NCBI GenBank assembly: GCA_017452565.1
Contig: JAFTMF010000009.1
Span: 1 to 9,135, forward strand
From: Clostridia bacterium
GTDB lineage: Bacteria; Bacillota; Clostridia; Oscillospirales; CAG-272
Direction of reading: 5' to 3'
Length of the DNA stretch: 9,135 nucleotides
The notes beneath the pieces are model-generated. The model searched no databases. It saw only the letters and a list, made by a program, of their open reading frames with translations, and was not told the origin of the DNA. Shown here in pieces: positions 6,440 to 9,135 of the stretch (position 1 is the first letter of the stretch; each line of letters begins with the position of its first letter). The position numbers and the translations under genes were made by a program.

Positions 6440-6469
6440 GATGCCCCATGCCCGCGGGCATGGAGCATC
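6440..6469 (-). terminator. Probable terminator of the large repeat protein
   Basis: A 14-position hairpin (6440-6453 with 6456-6469) is interrupted only at 6445/6464. That pair is C:A on the plus strand but U:G on the minus strand, so the stem is complete only in the minus-strand transcript, which is the transcript of the repeat-protein gene. The following minus-strand bases are moderately pyrimidine-rich (CGCTTCTTCC), weaker than a normal T run. Between this hairpin and the stop codon lie a directly repeated TGTTTTAA (6470-6477 and 6482-6489) and a minor 5-bp hairpin (6492-6507). Confidence 0.55.
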
Positions 6470-6524
6470 TGTTTTAATATTTGTTTTAACACCCGAGCTT
6501 TATCGGGAATAAACCGATCGTTAA

Positions 6525-9135
6525 TCAGTCAGCAATAAAGGTAATCCTATATTCAATCGTTCCGGATTCGAACATAAAATATCCATCGCCTACAATAGCA
6601 GGACGTACGTAGATTTCCCACTGTTTACCGGCTTCAAGCTCAACCTCAATGATGCCTGTGCCTTCGCATGCGGTCTCGCCGACGTATCCCTCGCCATCGT
6701 ATGCATCCACGGAAAATCCGTTAGCGGGAATTTCAATTTCAGAGGAGATACCCGTAACTTCAACAATCAGTTTTCCGGATTTTTCGGGAGTAAAGATCAA
6801 TACCGCATTTTCGGGTACGATCTCCCAGTCTGAGCTGCCGAAATACTTACTTCCCTCAGCGAGAGGAGCAGAATCGCCGTCTTGAATAAGCTTGCCGTCC
6901 TTGCCGAAGGTGTACTTACCTGCGGGCAGAACGTCATTGAGAGTGGTGGGCCAATACTCGCCGATTGCCAGCTGACCGTTGGAACGAACGTAGATGATGC
7001 TGCCATCGCCCAGTTCTACCAGACCTGCGCCGTACTGAACGTGATTGTTCACGTAGTAGTACAGAACGCCGTCAACGTCAACGATACCGTCCTTCATAGG
7101 CTGCAGCTTGCCTTCGTCGTTGAAGGTGAGCTTGTCGCCGTTCTTCACGTTCAGATCGCCGGTGTAGTTGTCAACCTTGGTGATGTAGTAGTCGCCGGTT
7201 GCAACTTCGCCGTTGGACTTCACGTAGTAAGTCTCGCCTTCGATTACGATCAGACCTGCGTAGTAAGGCATACCGTTCTTATAGTATACGCCGTCAACCA
7301 GACCGTTTACGGAAGGATCCTTCACGCTCTGCAGGATGCCGTCGGTACCGAAGTTGTACAGTGCAGCATTTACCAGACCGTTGGTCTTGGTTACCCAGTA
7401 CATACCGGTAGCAACCTGACCGCTGGAACGAACGTAGATGTACTTACCTTCTTCGAACTCAACAAGACCTGCGCCCATCATGAGCTTACCTTTTTTATAG
7501 TACTTGCCATCCACAATGTCAGTCAAGTTATTAACCAGCACACCGCTGTCGAAGTAGTAGCAAGCGCCGTTATCAAGACCCTCAACACCATTTGCACGGG
7601 TAATCCATACGGGACCGTTTGCGACCTTGTTACCGCCGTTGACAGCGTCACCAACGAAGTAGTAGTACTTGTTATTGATCTTAGCAAGGCCGTAGTGCCA
7701 CGGAATCATACCGTTGACTGCATAGCAAGTTGCCTTGGGTCCCTCGATCTTTCCGTTTACATTGCTCTGGAACTTGCCGTTATCATCGAAGATGAACCAA
7801 GCCTCGGTTGCATCCTTGAATGTGATGCCCTTGTTTGTTGCATAATCAATATCTTCCTGGTTAGGAGCGTAGGTAATGCCGTTGATGGTGATGGGGTTGC
7901 CTTCCTCGTCAACGGGATAAGGAACGCGGGTCAGGCCCTCAACGCGGAAGTAATGGCTCTGCTTAGCATCATAGGCGAAGTAGTACCAATCGCCGTCGAT
8001 CTGCTGCCAGCCTCTTGCCTCGGTGCTGTCGATCTGGTAGGCGGTGCCCAGAGCGGTGTCGGACCATTTCTGATTTACCGCATCCCAGAATACATTCCAC
8101 CAACCGGTGTAGTAGTAATCATTTTTGATCCCGAAATTGCCTGCGGGCATGGTGGCTGTTTCCATATCCACCACGTTCCAGTCCATGTCGTACCACTCAT
8201 CAATGGCGTAAACACCGTTATAGCGGGTGCCGTTTACGGGAACCGTTTCACCTTTTTCGTGGATGGGTGCATAATTCCATACTGCTCCGCAATTTTCGGG
8301 GATGTAATCCTTCAGCAGAGCACCGTAGGGAACAGTGATTTCAATAGGACAGTTTTCGGGGTCAGCATCACCGGAGACTTGGAGGGCGTAGATGGTCAGG
8401 GTGTACTTATTCACCTCGAATACGGGGTAAAGGATCAGGTTGCCGGTGGCAGTCATTGTGGTCACCAGCTCGATCTTGCCGGTTGCATCATCCTTCACGC
8501 CCCAGCCGATGAATTTATGGCCTACCTTGGTATCGGGATAGGGGTATTTTTCTGCAAGATCCTTAATCACTTCGCCGTAATTGTAGGTAATATATTGCCA
8601 AAAATCGCCATTCTCATAGAGGAATGTCACCCTGTATGTGATCTTCTCAGTGAAGTATTTCACATAGAGGCTATTGGCAGGCATAGTTTCGGGAGCAGGG
8701 TCGCCCGAATACATGTCGCACCAACCAACGCCATAGTAGCCCTCGGGAATCGTGGGAGTATAAGGGCAAGTGGGCAGGGGCGCACCGTAATCAACCGAAC
8801 TGGTGCCCAGCTCATTGCCATTCGAATCATACCAGTACACCTTGAACTGCTTCACGTCGCCGCAGATGCAGGTGTAAGCAGATGCGCCGGTGGTGTAGTC
8901 ACAGTTTACGTTCGTTTCCGTAGTCTGACCACAATCATCACAGACAACGTTATGAGTACCGTTATTATTAGAAGGATAACGAAAGCCATTGGTCTTACCG
9001 TGACCAAGCGCTTCGCCGACCGCAACGGTCTTGGTGGTGCTTACTGCGGAGCAGTTGTCACACTGTACGTAGTTCTTTGCAGGGTTGGTACAATCGGCAG
9101 GAGATGCCTGCTGGCCGGAATCCTTGGTGTTGAAG
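6525..9135 (-). CDS. Large secreted surface protein with InlB-like and wall-binding-like repeats (partial, N-terminus outside window)
   Basis: At least 869 residues; the frame stays open to the right edge. The GTG at 8855 is an internal Val, since 93 coherent codons precede it. That upstream part is Cys-rich (CDNC, CDDC, CIC; about 93 residues), suggesting metal-bound or disulphide modules. Numbering from 8855: residues about 3-70 and 73-150 look like InlB B/Listeria-Bacteroides repeats (for example VTFLYENGDF then GHKFIGW), with a degenerate third at 150-250. A choline/glucan-binding-like segment (GWQQIDGDWYYFAYD, 282-296) follows, then four units of about 71 residues (377-660). A beta-rich tail (661-776) ends without LPXTG, SLH or a membrane helix. 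Aromatic-rich YYF/YYV strands suggest carbohydrate or wall-polymer binding. Secretion is inferred from architecture, because the signal peptide would lie outside the window. It precedes the flippase operon on the same strand and may bind the glycan made there, but this is inference. Confidence 0.93.
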   Translation of the reverse strand, partial: FNTKDSGQQASPADCTNPAKNYVQCDNCSAVSTTKTVAVGEALGHGKTNGFRYPSNNNGTHNVVCDDCGQTTETNVNCDYTTGASAYTCICGDVKQFKVYWYDSNGNELGTSSVDYGAPLPTCPYTPTIPEGYYGVGWCDMYSGDPAPETMPANSLYVKYFTEKITYRVTFLYENGDFWQYITYNYGEVIKDLAEKYPYPDTKVGHKFIGWGVKDDATGKIELVTTMTATGNLILYPVFEVNKYTLTIYALQVSGDADPENCPIEITVPYGALLKDYIPENCGAVWNYAPIHEKGETVPVNGTRYNGVYAIDEWYDMDWNVVDMETATMPAGNFGIKNDYYYTGWWNVFWDAVNQKWSDTALGTAYQIDSTEARGWQQIDGDWYYFAYDAKQSHYFRVEGLTRVPYPVDEEGNPITINGITYAPNQEDIDYATNKGITFKDATEAWFIFDDNGKFQSNVNGKIEGPKATCYAVNGMIPWHYGLAKINNKYYYFVGDAVNGGNKVANGPVWITRANGVEGLDNGACYYFDSGVLVNNLTDIVDGKYYKKGKLMMGAGLVEFEEGKYIYVRSSGQVATGMYWVTKTNGLVNAALYNFGTDGILQSVKDPSVNGLVDGVYYKNGMPYYAGLIVIEGETYYVKSNGEVATGDYYITKVDNYTGDLNVKNGDKLTFNDEGKLQPMKDGIVDVDGVLYYYVNNHVQYGAGLVELGDGSIIYVRSNGQLAIGEYWPTTLNDVLPAGKYTFGKDGKLIQDGDSAPLAEGSKYFGSSDWEIVPENAVLIFTPEKSGKLIVEVTGISSEIEIPANGFSVDAYDGEGYVGETACEGTGIIEVELEAGKQWEIYVRPAIVGDGYFMFESGTIEYRITFIAD
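6876..7727 (-). repeat. Four tandem repeats of about 71 codons in the surface protein
   Basis: Units at about 7727-7518, 7517-7302, 7301-7086 and 7085-6876 are 70-72 codons each. The common plan is (I/L)VDGxYY, then (Y/G)AGL, a short acidic turn, YYV(K/R)S(N/S)G, VATGxYxxTK, and a closing FxxDGKLQ strand. The first unit is the most divergent. Units two and four still share the 17-base string TGGAACGAACGTAGATG on the plus strand, showing that they arose by duplication. Confidence 0.85.

Noticed and set aside
6876..7727. CRISPR-like array
   Set aside because: The periodicity of about 213 bases is inside a coding frame and reflects protein repeats; there are no short identical repeats with unique spacers.

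Overview
The window reads like a chromosomal segment of a gut Gram-positive anaerobe of the class Clostridia, probably near Oscillospiraceae/Ruminococcaceae. This rests on AAGGAGG-type ribosome binding sites, a bile-salt-hydrolase-type enzyme, a YfbK-like lipoprotein, and a large secreted protein that combines InlB B-type repeats with choline-binding-like wall repeats. The lineage is an inference; there is no rRNA or other phylogenetic marker here.

Layout. Positions 1-204 hold no gene: one clear and one weak intrinsic terminator (54-98), then a near-consensus extended -10 promoter (142-170). The promoter drives a plus-strand pair: a small membrane protein (205-525) and a two-helix YcxB-like membrane protein (547-1044), closed by a terminator. 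A second extended -10 promoter (1145-1173) drives a VWA-domain lipoprotein (1195-2712), which has its own terminator. Next is a complete choloylglycine hydrolase (2805-3749), which converges on the minus-strand genes at a perfect 15-bp bidirectional terminator (3754-3788).

The minus strand, read right to left, starts with a very large secreted repeat protein. It is still open at the right edge of the window (6525-9135, N-terminus missing). After a structured 180-base gap come three tightly packed genes: a Wzx-type polysaccharide flippase (6344-4860), a hexapeptide-repeat O-acetyltransferase (4838-4284) and a NADAR/YbiA-like protein (4254-3796). The gaps between them are 21 and 29 bases, with no terminator, so they look like one operon.

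Functionally, the right half concerns the cell surface: a wall-associated repeat protein, a lipid-linked glycan exporter and an acetyl decorating enzyme, but no glycosyltransferase or polymerase. The left half is a set of independent short units, one of which deconjugates bile salts. I found no CRISPR array, transposase, tRNA or rRNA, and no complete novel system. The most unusual items are the 56-base near-palindrome in front of the flippase, the orphan NADAR-like gene in a glycan operon, and the multi-domain repeat protein.
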